A stretch of DNA of 64,000 bases from the NCBI GenBank assembly GCA_034423575.1, contig DAOUIF010000002.1, positions 1-64,000 of the forward strand, written 5' to 3'. Positions 35,640-44,121 of this stretch are shown in pieces. Under the pieces are notes generated by a model. The model was given only the letters and a program-made list of their open reading frames with translations. It did no database searches and was not told the DNA's origin. Both the position numbers and the translations under genes were made by a program. Source of the DNA: Bin87 sp034423575 (lineage in GTDB: Bacteria > Chloroflexota > Dehalococcoidia > Lucifugimonadales > UBA3495). Within the stretch, counting starts at the first letter, position 1. Each line of letters opens with the position of its first letter.

Positions 35640-37322
35640 GTGACTGCGTTGGCATCTTTCCGCCCTCTCCCAGACGAACCCCTGCGTATCTTGCCCCTGG
35701 GCGGGCTGGGCGAGATCGGCAAGAACATGATGGTCCTGGAATGCGGCGCGGACATTCTCATCGTCGACTGCGGCGTGCAATTCCCGACCGAAGACATGCC
35801 CGGCGTCGATCTGATCATCCCCGATGTATCCTACCTGGCCGACCAGTCGCATCGGGTCCGCGGCATTCTGATCACCCACGGGCACGAGGACCATATTGGA
35901 GCGCTGCCGTATGTGTTGCCGGATCTCAACGCTCCAGTCTACGCTCCCAGACTCGCCCATGGGCTTATCACTGTCAAACTGAACGAGCGACGGCATACGC
36001 GAGACGCGGTGGTTCATGCGGTGGAGCCCGAGCGGCCCATCAACTTGGGCGACAACTTCCGCGCCACCTGGTTTCGAGTGTGCCACAGCATTCCGGACGC
36101 CATGGGCATCTCCATCGAGACGCCCTGGGGCACTGTGATACACACCGGCGATTTCAAGATCGATCACACCCCGGTCGACGGCCACACCATCGACCTGCCG
36201 GCATTGGCTGAACGGGGCAAAAACGGCGTGTTGCTGTTGTTCTCCGACTCCACTTACGCCGAGTTGCCCGGGTACACGCCTTCCGAACAAACCATGAGTG
36301 ACGCCTTGAACCGAGCGGTCGGAGACGCTCCCGGGCGTGTAATCATCGCAACCTTCGCCTCGCTGATCAGTCGCATCCAACAGGTCATCAATGCGGCGGA
36401 GCACCATGATCGCCACGTGGCATTCGTGGGCCGGAGCATGGTCGCCAATGTGCAGATGGCCACCGAAATGGGCTACCTGGACGCATTGCCGGGCACCATC
36501 ATTCCGGTTCGGGACGCGGTCGGGCTGCCTCCGGACCGCGTGGTGTTGATGACAACCGGGAGCCAGGGCGAGCCCACCTCGGCTCTGGTGCGCATCGCCA
36601 ATGGCGACAGCCGGGACGTTGAACTCATGGCAGGCGATACGGTGGTCATTTCCGCCACTCCCATTCCCGGCAACGAGCGGGCGGTGAGCCAGACAATCGA
36701 TAACCTGCTCCGTCAGGGCGCGCGTGTGCTCTACGACCGCATCGCGCCCGTCCACGTCCACGGACACGCCAGCCAGGAGGAGTTGAAGCTCATGCTCAAC
36801 CTGACTCGGCCGCGTTACTTCGTGCCGGTGCATGGAGAATATCGACATCTGCGCGCCCACGCTCAGCTGGCCTGGGAATTAGGAGCAGCCCCGGACGGCA
36901 TTTTCGTGCTGGAAGATGGCGAGATCCTTGAGATCGACGATCGCGGCGCCCAGATCACGGGCTCCATACCCGCAGGGCCCATTTACCTTGACGGCCTCAC
37001 GGTGATGGACACCGATAGCGTTGTACTGCGGGAGCGACGGTCGCTGGCCCGCGACGGCGTCGTTGTGGTTTGCGCGGCTGTCGACCGTCATGGCGATTTG
37101 ACGGGTTCCGTCCAGGTGGCCGGCAGCGGATTCATGGACCCCGCGGACGCGAAGCACACCTTCAAGCGCCTCGCTGAGGCGGTGGAAATGGGAGTTGCCG
37201 GCGATCTTCCCGTCGACGACCCCGACAAAGCACGTGCAAACATCAGAAAAGTCGCCAGACAGTTCCTACGTAACGAGCTGAACAAGCGGCCTATGATAAT
37301 CCCGGTAATCCTAGATACGTGA
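35640..37322 (+). CDS. rnj: Ribonuclease J
   Basis: A 560-aa metallo-beta-lactamase/beta-CASP RNase with endo- and 5'-exonuclease activity in mRNA decay and rRNA maturation. LRILPLGGLGEIGKNMMVLE opens it. The zinc motif is ITHGHEDHIGALP, with further ligands in HTGDFKIDHTP. The beta-CASP region contains HVHGHASQEELKLMLNL and PVHGEYRHLRAHAQLA. A C-terminal domain of about 100 residues follows. GTG 35640 lies 12 bases after the glycosylase stop with no clear binding site, suggesting coupled translation. A strong terminator follows. Confidence 0.95.
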   Translation: MTALASFRPLPDEPLRILPLGGLGEIGKNMMVLECGADILIVDCGVQFPTEDMPGVDLIIPDVSYLADQSHRVRGILITHGHEDHIGALPYVLPDLNAPVYAPRLAHGLITVKLNERRHTRDAVVHAVEPERPINLGDNFRATWFRVCHSIPDAMGISIETPWGTVIHTGDFKIDHTPVDGHTIDLPALAERGKNGVLLLFSDSTYAELPGYTPSEQTMSDALNRAVGDAPGRVIIATFASLISRIQQVINAAEHHDRHVAFVGRSMVANVQMATEMGYLDALPGTIIPVRDAVGLPPDRVVLMTTGSQGEPTSALVRIANGDSRDVELMAGDTVVISATPIPGNERAVSQTIDNLLRQGARVLYDRIAPVHVHGHASQEELKLMLNLTRPRYFVPVHGEYRHLRAHAQLAWELGAAPDGIFVLEDGEILEIDDRGAQITGSIPAGPIYLDGLTVMDTDSVVLRERRSLARDGVVVVCAAVDRHGDLTGSVQVAGSGFMDPADAKHTFKRLAEAVEMGVAGDLPVDDPDKARANIRKVARQFLRNELNKRPMIIPVILDT

Positions 37323-37356
37323 TTGGCCCCGGGAAGTCGCACGAACGTGACGGATA

Positions 37357-37392
37357 GACCGCCGCGCCTGCCAGGGGCGGCGGTCTTGTTTG
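37357..37392 (+). terminator. Rho-independent terminator after rnj
   Basis: The arms GACCGCCGC (37357-37365) and GCGGCGGTC (37377-37385) pair perfectly over 9 bases around an 11-base loop, followed by TTGTTTG. It separates rnj from ftsK. Confidence 0.85.
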
Positions 37393-37434
37393 TCCGCCAG
37401 CGGCCACAGCCGTAGCAGTTTAGGAGTCGAGGAC

Positions 37435-39561
37435 ATGACGACCGCTACCGCAGCTCTCTCCGGCGGGTTCAATTGGTTCAAAACTGGTATCACAGCAGGG
37501 GTATTGCTAGTAGGTGCCATGCTGTTTGCGGTGGTGTACCTGGCTGTCCCCGATTTCGAGGGATGGTTGATGGCATCCCTTGGCGTCGCTTGGTTGGTGG
37601 TCGCCGGATACGGCCTGGCCGTACTGCTCGCGATGGTTTACCGGCCAACATCGTGGTTACGAGGGTGGCGATGGTGGTCGGCGCTGGCCGCCGTGGGTTT
37701 CGTCATGGTTGGCGCACTGACCTTTTGGCAAGGAGATAGCGGCGTCACCTACTCCTACGGGATGGCCGGTCAGTGGGGGTACGCGCTCACCGGCGGACAC
37801 ATTTGGATGTGGTCGATCCATATCATCGGTGCGTTGGTGATTGTCAGCCTTTTGCTGGTTCCGAAGGCGTGGAAGGGGTACCTGGTCGCCGCTCGTTTCA
37901 TCGCGACCGTCGTCTGGATCGGGCTGGTCTTCGCCGCCATCGGGGCAAAATACCTCGCCATCGGCGTGGCGCTGGCATCCGTGGCGGTTGCGCGGGGCGT
38001 GCGACGTTTGATGGGAATGCGGCGCCAAAAACCACCGGCGAGTTCCAAACCCGCGTTCACGCCGGCCTTGGCGAAAGAACCGAGGGAACCCGATCAACCG
38101 GATCCTCCGGCAGCCGCGCAGAAGATCAGCATGTCCCGCGCTGGCGGATGGCAACTGCCGCCCCTGGATACGCTGGCTCCGCCGGAACCCCACCAAGTCA
38201 ACGGCGCCGCCATCGCCGATATGACCGAAGAGATCAAGGACGCGCTATCCGAGCATGGAGTTTATGTCGACGTCGAGGACGTGAAAGCCGGGCCTCGGGT
38301 GATCAAGTTCGGCCTCGTTCCGGGATACGTGCCGCAGAGGTCCGCCAGGGATGGAGACTCCGCGAAGCAACGGCCCAGCCGAGTTCGTGTGGGAGATATC
38401 GCTAAACGCCAGAAGGACCTGGCGCTGGCGCTGAAGAGCCCGTACATCCGGATCATCGAAACACCGGAGCCCGGGGAGGGCCTGGTCGGCCTCGAAGTGC
38501 CCAACCCGTCGCCCGGCAAGGTGTTGATGCGGTCCATCGTCGAGGGAGCAGAATTCAGCAAGATCGTGGACAAGGGTGGTTTGGCCTTTGCCCTGGGCGA
38601 AGACGCCGGCGGACAGTCGCTGGCGCTGGACCTGGCCGCCATGCCGCACCTGCTCATCGCCGGCGCCACGGGTTCCGGAAAGAGCGTATGCATCAATTCG
38701 CTGGTGGCCTCGTTGCTGATGACGCGGCCTCCTGACGAACTGCGCATGATCATGGTCGACCCGAAGCGGGTGGAGCTGACCCCGTTCAATGGGATTCCGC
38801 ACTTGGTGACGCCGGTGATCGTAGAACCGGACGACGTCCAGCCGGCGCTGCGCGGTTTGATCAACGAGATGTCCCGGCGATACAAGCTCATGGAAGAAAT
38901 GGGCGTACGCAACATCGCCGGTTACAACGCCAAGGCCAGTGAACCGATGTGTTTCCTGGTGCTCATCGTGGACGAGTTGGCGGACCTCATGATGACGGGC
39001 GGTCTGGAAGTGGAACAGCAGCTAGTGCGGTTGGCCCAACTGGGACGAGCGGCTGGCATCCACATGGTTCTGGCCACCCAACGGCCGTCGGTGAAGGTGG
39101 TCACCGGGTTGTTGAAGGCCAACGTGCCCGCGCGGGTCGCCTTCGCGGTGGCCTCGCAGGTCGACTCCCGGGTGATCCTGGACGGCGCCGGTGCCGAAGC
39201 TCTAATGGGTAAGGGCGATCTGCTCCTGCTCAACAACGATTTCCCCAAGGCGCGACGGGGACAGGGCACCCTGGTTTACGACGACGAAATGGACCGCCTC
39301 GTCGACTTCTGGCGGAACCAGCAGGGGCCACCGCTGCCGCCCATCGACCTGGCGGAGGAGGATGAACCCGACGACGACCCCGACCCCGAAAGCATAGACG
39401 ACATCTACCAGGGCAACATCCTGGACCAGGCGCGGGGCCTGGCGCTGAGAAACCCGAGGCTCACGTCGGCGATGCTGGAACGCCGGTTCAAAGTCCGCAA
39501 GTCCATAGCCGACGAGCTGATCGAAGAGCTGCGCGGAGAGGGTTTGGTCATCGGCGGCTGA
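37435..39561 (+). CDS. ftsK: DNA translocase FtsK/SpoIIIE
   Basis: A 708-aa membrane-anchored dsDNA pump used in chromosome segregation at division. Residues 15-200 contain about four or five hydrophobic spans. A linker follows (about 205-270), then the motor. Walker A is GATGSGKSVCINSL near residue 411, then IMVDPKRVELTPFNGIPHL and Walker B LIVDELADLM; HMVLATQRPSVKVVTGLLKA is also conserved. The last 65 residues form the winged-helix gamma domain (LTSAMLERRFKVRKSIADEL), which reads polar DNA motifs. ATG 37435 follows AGGAG by 8 bases. Confidence 0.96.
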   Translation: MTTATAALSGGFNWFKTGITAGVLLVGAMLFAVVYLAVPDFEGWLMASLGVAWLVVAGYGLAVLLAMVYRPTSWLRGWRWWSALAAVGFVMVGALTFWQGDSGVTYSYGMAGQWGYALTGGHIWMWSIHIIGALVIVSLLLVPKAWKGYLVAARFIATVVWIGLVFAAIGAKYLAIGVALASVAVARGVRRLMGMRRQKPPASSKPAFTPALAKEPREPDQPDPPAAAQKISMSRAGGWQLPPLDTLAPPEPHQVNGAAIADMTEEIKDALSEHGVYVDVEDVKAGPRVIKFGLVPGYVPQRSARDGDSAKQRPSRVRVGDIAKRQKDLALALKSPYIRIIETPEPGEGLVGLEVPNPSPGKVLMRSIVEGAEFSKIVDKGGLAFALGEDAGGQSLALDLAAMPHLLIAGATGSGKSVCINSLVASLLMTRPPDELRMIMVDPKRVELTPFNGIPHLVTPVIVEPDDVQPALRGLINEMSRRYKLMEEMGVRNIAGYNAKASEPMCFLVLIVDELADLMMTGGLEVEQQLVRLAQLGRAAGIHMVLATQRPSVKVVTGLLKANVPARVAFAVASQVDSRVILDGAGAEALMGKGDLLLLNNDFPKARRGQGTLVYDDEMDRLVDFWRNQQGPPLPPIDLAEEDEPDDDPDPESIDDIYQGNILDQARGLALRNPRLTSAMLERRFKVRKSIADELIEELRGEGLVIGG

Positions 39562-39724
39562 CCCTGGCCCGCTCATTTTGGTTGCGACAAGACGCGCTCC
39601 GGTCGTTTCGCCGAAACGTTAATCCCGGATCAGTCGACTCGGGAGAATGCTGGTAGTCCTGATGACGGCGTCGCCATGCGACTGATCAGTGGTATGATTT
39701 TCCCGTCTAGGGAGACAGGAAACA

Positions 39725-40396
39725 TTGCTGATCGATCTGCACGCGCACACTTATCCCAAATCGGATGACAGTTTCGTTTCGGTGGACGAATTGGTCGACT
39801 CCGCTCGTCAGTGCGGCATGGACGGTATCTGCCTGACCGAGCACGACGATTTCTGGCCGGTGAACGCGGCCCGCGAACTCACCCGCCGGCACGGCATCCT
39901 GGTGCTGCCCGGATCGGAAATCAACACCGACGCCGGCCACGTGCTTGTCTTTGGGTTGCATCAGTACAAATTTGGGATGCACAAACCATCCTTCCTGCGG
40001 GAGGAGGCAGACCGGCACGGCGCCGTACTGATAGCCGCTCATCCCTACCGACGGCGCTTCCTGGCGGACCCGGGGCGGGATCCGGAGGTGCGAGCGGACA
40101 TGCTGCACCGGGCGCTGGACGACGATATGCTCCGTCTATTCGACGCCGTAGAATCTCACAACGGTCGGGGCAAGGAGTCCGAAAATCTCTTCGCGGAGGA
40201 CCTGCGTCGGGGCCTGTGCCTCCCCGGGACCGGCGGCAGCGACACCCATGACCTGAGGCAGATGGGTACTGCAGCGACGCTGTTCGAGCGACGTATTTCC
40301 TCGTTGGAAGATCTGATCGAAGAGTTGAAGGCGGGACGAATGCGAGCGGTTGACCTGACGGTGACCGCGCCGGCAACCACCGGTCGGGGCGGATAG
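39725..40396 (+). CDS. PHP-domain phosphoesterase
   Basis: A 223-aa metal-dependent phosphoesterase of the PHP superfamily. The metal sites are HAH at residues 6-8 (LIDLHAHTYPKSDD), LTEHDDFW, PGSEINTDAGHVL, AAHPYRR and GGSDTHDLR. The small size fits stand-alone PHP proteins (3',5'-nucleotide or RNA-derived phosphoester hydrolysis) rather than histidinol phosphatase; the substrate is not known. TTG 39725 is preceded by ACAGGAAACA. The next gene begins one base after its stop, so the ABC ATPase is co-translated with it. Confidence 0.88.
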   Translation: MLIDLHAHTYPKSDDSFVSVDELVDSARQCGMDGICLTEHDDFWPVNAARELTRRHGILVLPGSEINTDAGHVLVFGLHQYKFGMHKPSFLREEADRHGAVLIAAHPYRRRFLADPGRDPEVRADMLHRALDDDMLRLFDAVESHNGRGKESENLFAEDLRRGLCLPGTGGSDTHDLRQMGTAATLFERRISSLEDLIEELKAGRMRAVDLTVTAPATTGRGG

Positions 40397-40397
40397 C

Positions 40398-41381
40398 ATG
40401 AGCTCGGTGCTGCAAGTCGAGGACCTGCAGGTCGAGTTTCGGGTGCCCAACGGTGTGGTGCACGCCGTAAACGGGGTTTCCTTCGCGCAGGACGAAGAGG
40501 AGGTGTTCTGCATTGTCGGAGAGAGCGGCGCGGGGAAGAGCGCGCTGGCGCTGGCGGTCATGGGCCTGCTGCCGGACAACGGAGCGGTCACCGGCGGGAA
40601 GATACTGTTCGACGGTGTGGATCTGATATCAGCGCCCGAAGAATATGTGCGGGACCTCCGGGGCAAGGCCATGTCCCTGGTGTTTCAGGATGCGCAGTCG
40701 GCCCTCAACCCGGTGCAGACCATCGGGAACCAACTGACCGAAGTGATCATCACACATTCGCAGCTCAATCGTAGAGCGGCGGGATCGGTCTGCCAGGAAA
40801 TGCTGCGCGAACTGGGCGTGCCGGATCCCCGGCGCATGATGTCCGCCTACCCGTTCACGCTGAGCGGCGGCCAGTGCCAGCGGGTGATGCTTGCTATGGC
40901 AATGGTCATGCGACCCCGCCTGCTGATCGCCGACGAGGTCACATCCAGCGTTGACGTCACGCTGCAAGCCGAGATACTGGAAAGGCTCAAAGAACTGAGC
41001 CGTGACTCCAAGTCGGCGATCCTGCTCATCACCCACGACATGGGCGTTGTCGCCAACATGGCCCGGCGGGTTGGCGTCATGTACGCGGGCCACCTGGTGG
41101 AAACAGCGGAGCTGTTGCCACTCTTCAAGCAGCCCCGACACCCCTATACGTGGTCGCTGTTGCAGAGCCTGCCCAGGCTGGACGCTGCCGGCCGCAGGCT
41201 GCAGGCGCTGAGAGGCGCACCGCCCGATTTGATCAATCTTTCCGAGGAGTGTCCGTTTCTCCCGCGCTGCCCCAAAGCCGTGACGCAATGCCGAGCGGAA
41301 CGGAACCCCGGCCTGTCCGAGCTGCATGTTGGCCATTGGGCAGCGTGTTACAACCCGGTGACATACGACACCGGCGAGTGA
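40398..41381 (+). CDS. Peptide ABC transporter ATP-binding protein (OppD/DppD-like)
   Basis: A 327-aa ATPase. Walker A is GESGAGKSALALAVMGLLP, the signature is YPFTLSGGQCQRVMLAMAMV, Walker B is LLIADEVTSSVDVT, and the H-loop is LLITHDMGVVANMA. The C-terminal Cys-rich oligopeptide/dipeptide domain (CPFLPRCPKAVTQCRAERNP) identifies the Opp/Dpp group. The usual ADEPTTALD is ADEVTSSVD here; the Asp-Glu pair is kept, so activity is likely. A second ATPase (OppF) and permeases are not adjacent; those at 50580-52578 are the nearest candidates. Confidence 0.92.
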   Translation: MSSVLQVEDLQVEFRVPNGVVHAVNGVSFAQDEEEVFCIVGESGAGKSALALAVMGLLPDNGAVTGGKILFDGVDLISAPEEYVRDLRGKAMSLVFQDAQSALNPVQTIGNQLTEVIITHSQLNRRAAGSVCQEMLRELGVPDPRRMMSAYPFTLSGGQCQRVMLAMAMVMRPRLLIADEVTSSVDVTLQAEILERLKELSRDSKSAILLITHDMGVVANMARRVGVMYAGHLVETAELLPLFKQPRHPYTWSLLQSLPRLDAAGRRLQALRGAPPDLINLSEECPFLPRCPKAVTQCRAERNPGLSELHVGHWAACYNPVTYDTGE

Positions 41382-41398
41382 CTCAAGCCAAGCCAGGG

Positions 41399-42394
41399 TT
41401 ATGAGCCGGTTGCCAGATCGGCCACCAACAACTGGAGCGACAAGGCGGGCTCCAGCCGCCCTTGTTTGATTGCCAGATCGCTTTCCACCACCCGGCGGTA
41501 TTTGTCACGGATTTGAAGCGTCGACAGCCGGCGCGCCTGGCCCAGGGTCTTGCGGACCACGAAATCGGAACTCGTTCCCATGCGTCTGCCGAGGTCGGGT
41601 TGGGCGACACCGCGATCTGAAAGATCGCGTGCCAGGGCGATGAGCCGCAGCTGTCGTTCGATCATGGCAATGATGTAAAGAGGCTCCTGCCCGTCCTCCA
41701 TCAGCTGCATCAATGATCGCAACGCGGGCCCCGGCCGCCCGTCCATGATGGCGTCCACCGCCGCGAAAATATTGACCTCCTGGGCATAGGGCACCATAGC
41801 CCGGACATCAGAATCGGTGATGCTGCGGCCAGCGGCGTACAAGGACAGCTTTTCGAGTTCACGGTCGATGGTCCACAGGTCGCCGCCCACCAGTTCGGCA
41901 AGCACCTGCATGGCCGGGGGCGTGACGCTCGAACCCTTATCCTCGGCGCGCTGTTTGATCCACTGCAACAACGCCTGGGCAGTAGGCGTGGCCTCCCGGT
42001 GCACCACGCAATGCTCGGAAAGCCTCCGAAGTACCGGGTTGTTTTGCTGCAAGTCGCCATCGACGAATATCAGCAGGGTCGTGTCGGGAAGGGCGGGCAC
42101 GGAATCGACCAATTGCGCCCACGCGCCGGTGGCCGTCGCCGCCCGTCGACCGGAGCCCCGGCCGCCTCCTGAGCCCTGTTGAGCGGCCAGCACACCCTCG
42201 ATTTCAACGAGGCGCATGGTGTCGAGAAACGGCAGCGAGTTGCACATCGCCAGGACTTCGTCAGGCCGGGCCTGGCCGGCGGAAACGACGTGCCGGTTGG
42301 AGTCCATGAGGTCGGCGGCGCCGGCCCCTATTTTCACCTGGCGCAGACGCTCGGCGACGAGGAACGAATCGCCGTAGATGACGTGGGCTGGCAT
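41399..42394 (-). CDS. holA: DNA polymerase III delta subunit
   Basis: A 331-aa clamp-loader subunit. HVIYGDSFLVAERLRQVK is the N-terminal nucleotide-fold opening with degenerate Walker residues. DLWTIDRELEKLSLYA and YIIAMIERQLRLIALARDL are typical HolA helices, and SLQLLVADL ends the protein. The length is normal. A Gly/Arg-rich insertion lies near residues 72-85 (QGSGGGRGSGRRA). It is the last gene of an MCM-acyl-CoA dehydrogenase-epimerase-holA run on this strand and is convergent with the ABC ATPase. Confidence 0.92.
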   Translation of the reverse strand: MPAHVIYGDSFLVAERLRQVKIGAGAADLMDSNRHVVSAGQARPDEVLAMCNSLPFLDTMRLVEIEGVLAAQQGSGGGRGSGRRAATATGAWAQLVDSVPALPDTTLLIFVDGDLQQNNPVLRRLSEHCVVHREATPTAQALLQWIKQRAEDKGSSVTPPAMQVLAELVGGDLWTIDRELEKLSLYAAGRSITDSDVRAMVPYAQEVNIFAAVDAIMDGRPGPALRSLMQLMEDGQEPLYIIAMIERQLRLIALARDLSDRGVAQPDLGRRMGTSSDFVVRKTLGQARRLSTLQIRDKYRRVVESDLAIKQGRLEPALSLQLLVADLATGS

Positions 42395-42448
42395 GTGGCG
42401 CGCGATTGGCGGGTGTGCCGGGCTATGCGAGAGATGAAGGCTCGACCG

Positions 42449-42859
42449 TCAGTTCTCGACCAACTCGGTAAGCACACCGAATACCGAGCGCGGATGAACG
42501 AAGCCAATGGTGCCCGACAAGCCATGGCGAGGCTCGGCGTCGATGAGCGACAGGCCGTTAGCGGACAGGATCTTGAGCTTGCCGGCAATGTCGTCGACGT
42601 TGAGGGCAAGGTGATGCAAACCCTCCCCGCGCCGCTCGATGAACCGTCCGACCGGACTCTCCGGAGACAGCGGTTCAAGCAGTTCCAGGCGCGTTTGGCC
42701 GATCTCGATCAGGCAGGCGCGCACTGCCTGGTCATCCAACTCGACCACCTCGGCATCCGGTGACCCGAAGTTGTCCGCGAAGAACCCGAGCGCAGCCCGG
42801 ATATCGTTCACAGCGACACCGACGTGGTCGATGTAGTTGACGGCGCAGATCTCGGGCAT
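42449..42859 (-). CDS. mce: Methylmalonyl-CoA epimerase (VOC family)
   Basis: A 136-aa vicinal-oxygen-chelate protein. YIDHVGVAVNDIRAALGFF gives the first metal His, and LELLEPLSPESPVGRFIERR and GLHHLALNVDDIAGKL give the usual second half with His and the E ligand. This is the closest family pattern to methylmalonyl/ethylmalonyl-CoA epimerases. It interconverts (2R)- and (2S)-methylmalonyl-CoA ahead of the mutase. ATG 42859 has GGGAGG upstream. It sits 32 bases after the acyl-CoA dehydrogenase gene and two genes from the mutase, which supports the call. Confidence 0.93.
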   Translation of the reverse strand: MPEICAVNYIDHVGVAVNDIRAALGFFADNFGSPDAEVVELDDQAVRACLIEIGQTRLELLEPLSPESPVGRFIERRGEGLHHLALNVDDIAGKLKILSANGLSLIDAEPRHGLSGTIGFVHPRSVFGVLTELVEN

Positions 42860-42891
42860 CGTCGGTTCGCCTCCCGCAAGGTAAGGTGGGA

Positions 42892-44046
42892 TCAGACGGG
42901 GTATTGGGCCAGGACCTGGCGGGCGATGATCATGCGCTGGACCTCGGAGGTTCCCTCGTAGATCGTGGTGACGCGGGCATCGCGGAAGATGCGTTCGATG
43001 CGCGATTCCTTGAACACGCCGATCCCGCCGTGGATCTGCATGGCCTCGTAAGCGGCCTTGTTGCACATCTCGGACGCGAGGAGCTTGGCCATGGAAGCCT
43101 CGTTGATGAACGGCAGACCGGCGTCCCGCAGCGTGGCCGCATGCATAGTGGCGACCCGAGCGGAGTGAACCCCGGTGGCAATGTCTGCCAGCTTGAACTG
43201 GATGGCCTGGTGACCTGCCAGCGGGCGCCCGAAGGTCTCGCGCAACTGAGCGTAGCGAACGGCCTCTTCCAGCGCGGCCTGGCCGATCCCCACGCACTGC
43301 GCGGCAATGGAGATCCGGCTGGAGTCGAGGATGTCCATGGCGTAACGAAAGCCCATGCCCTCTTCGCCGATGATGTTCTCTGCCGGCACCTCGGCGTCCT
43401 CGAAGACGATCTCGCAGGTGCTCGAGGCTCGGATGCCCATCTTGTTGTGCTGCGGGTTGATCTGCATGCCTTTGGTTCCCGCCGGAACGATAAAGGCACA
43501 GACTCCCCGGTACCCGATGGACCTGTCCTGGTTGGCGAAAATCACCAGCGTCTCCGCGACCTCCGCGTTGGTGATGAACTGCTTGGAGCCGTTCAGCACC
43601 CAGGATCCGTTGCGCCGCGTCGCGGTGGTCGCCATTGCGGCGGCGTCCGAGCCACTGCCGGGCTCGGTGAGCCCCCAGGCGGCGATGCCCTGGCCCGAGG
43701 CCAGCGACGGGATGTAACGCTGCTTCTGCTCCTCGTTGCCGAAACGGGCGATTGTCTCCAGTCCGAGGCCCAGGTGCGCCGCAAGGGTCACGCTGGCAGC
43801 CACGTCGGCCCGGGCCAACTCTTCGATCGCGATGGAGGACTTGCGGAAACCGCCTCCGCTGCCGCCGAACGCCGGGTCAACGCCGATCCCAGTGAGGCCC
43901 AATTGGGCCATGCCCCGCCAGTTTTCGTGCGAGAACTCGGCCTTCTCGTCTAATTCGGCAGAACGCGGCATGATCTCGCGCTCCGCGTAGTCGCGGACGA
44001 GGTTCTGGAGCATCTTTTCTTCTTCGTTCAGGGTCACGTCGATCAC
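42892..44046 (-). CDS. Acyl-CoA dehydrogenase
   Basis: A 384-aa FAD enzyme. WGLTEPGSGSDAAAMATTAT binds FAD/substrate, and RDARVTTIYEGTSEVQRMII contains the catalytic Glu typical of short-chain acyl-CoA dehydrogenases. SSRISIAAQCVGIGQAALEE is another family motif. Substrate (short-chain or branched) is not determined. The GTG start at 44046 has GGAGG upstream. It is part of an operon with the mutase and epimerase, so a role in degrading branched amino acids or odd-chain acids to propionyl-CoA is likely. Confidence 0.94.
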   Translation of the reverse strand: MIDVTLNEEEKMLQNLVRDYAEREIMPRSAELDEKAEFSHENWRGMAQLGLTGIGVDPAFGGSGGGFRKSSIAIEELARADVAASVTLAAHLGLGLETIARFGNEEQKQRYIPSLASGQGIAAWGLTEPGSGSDAAAMATTATRRNGSWVLNGSKQFITNAEVAETLVIFANQDRSIGYRGVCAFIVPAGTKGMQINPQHNKMGIRASSTCEIVFEDAEVPAENIIGEEGMGFRYAMDILDSSRISIAAQCVGIGQAALEEAVRYAQLRETFGRPLAGHQAIQFKLADIATGVHSARVATMHAATLRDAGLPFINEASMAKLLASEMCNKAAYEAMQIHGGIGVFKESRIERIFRDARVTTIYEGTSEVQRMIIARQVLAQYPV

Positions 44047-44121
44047 AAGGATCCTCCAAAAGTAGGCGATGCCAAGGCCGCGGGGCTGCTTGTTATCAGT
44101 CGAATAGTGGCGAAAAGTTTA

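Noticed and set aside
34794..36860. 688-codon open frame opposite acpP, the glycosylase and RNase J
   Set aside because: It spans three well-supported genes on the other strand, and its composition is typical of a shadow frame.
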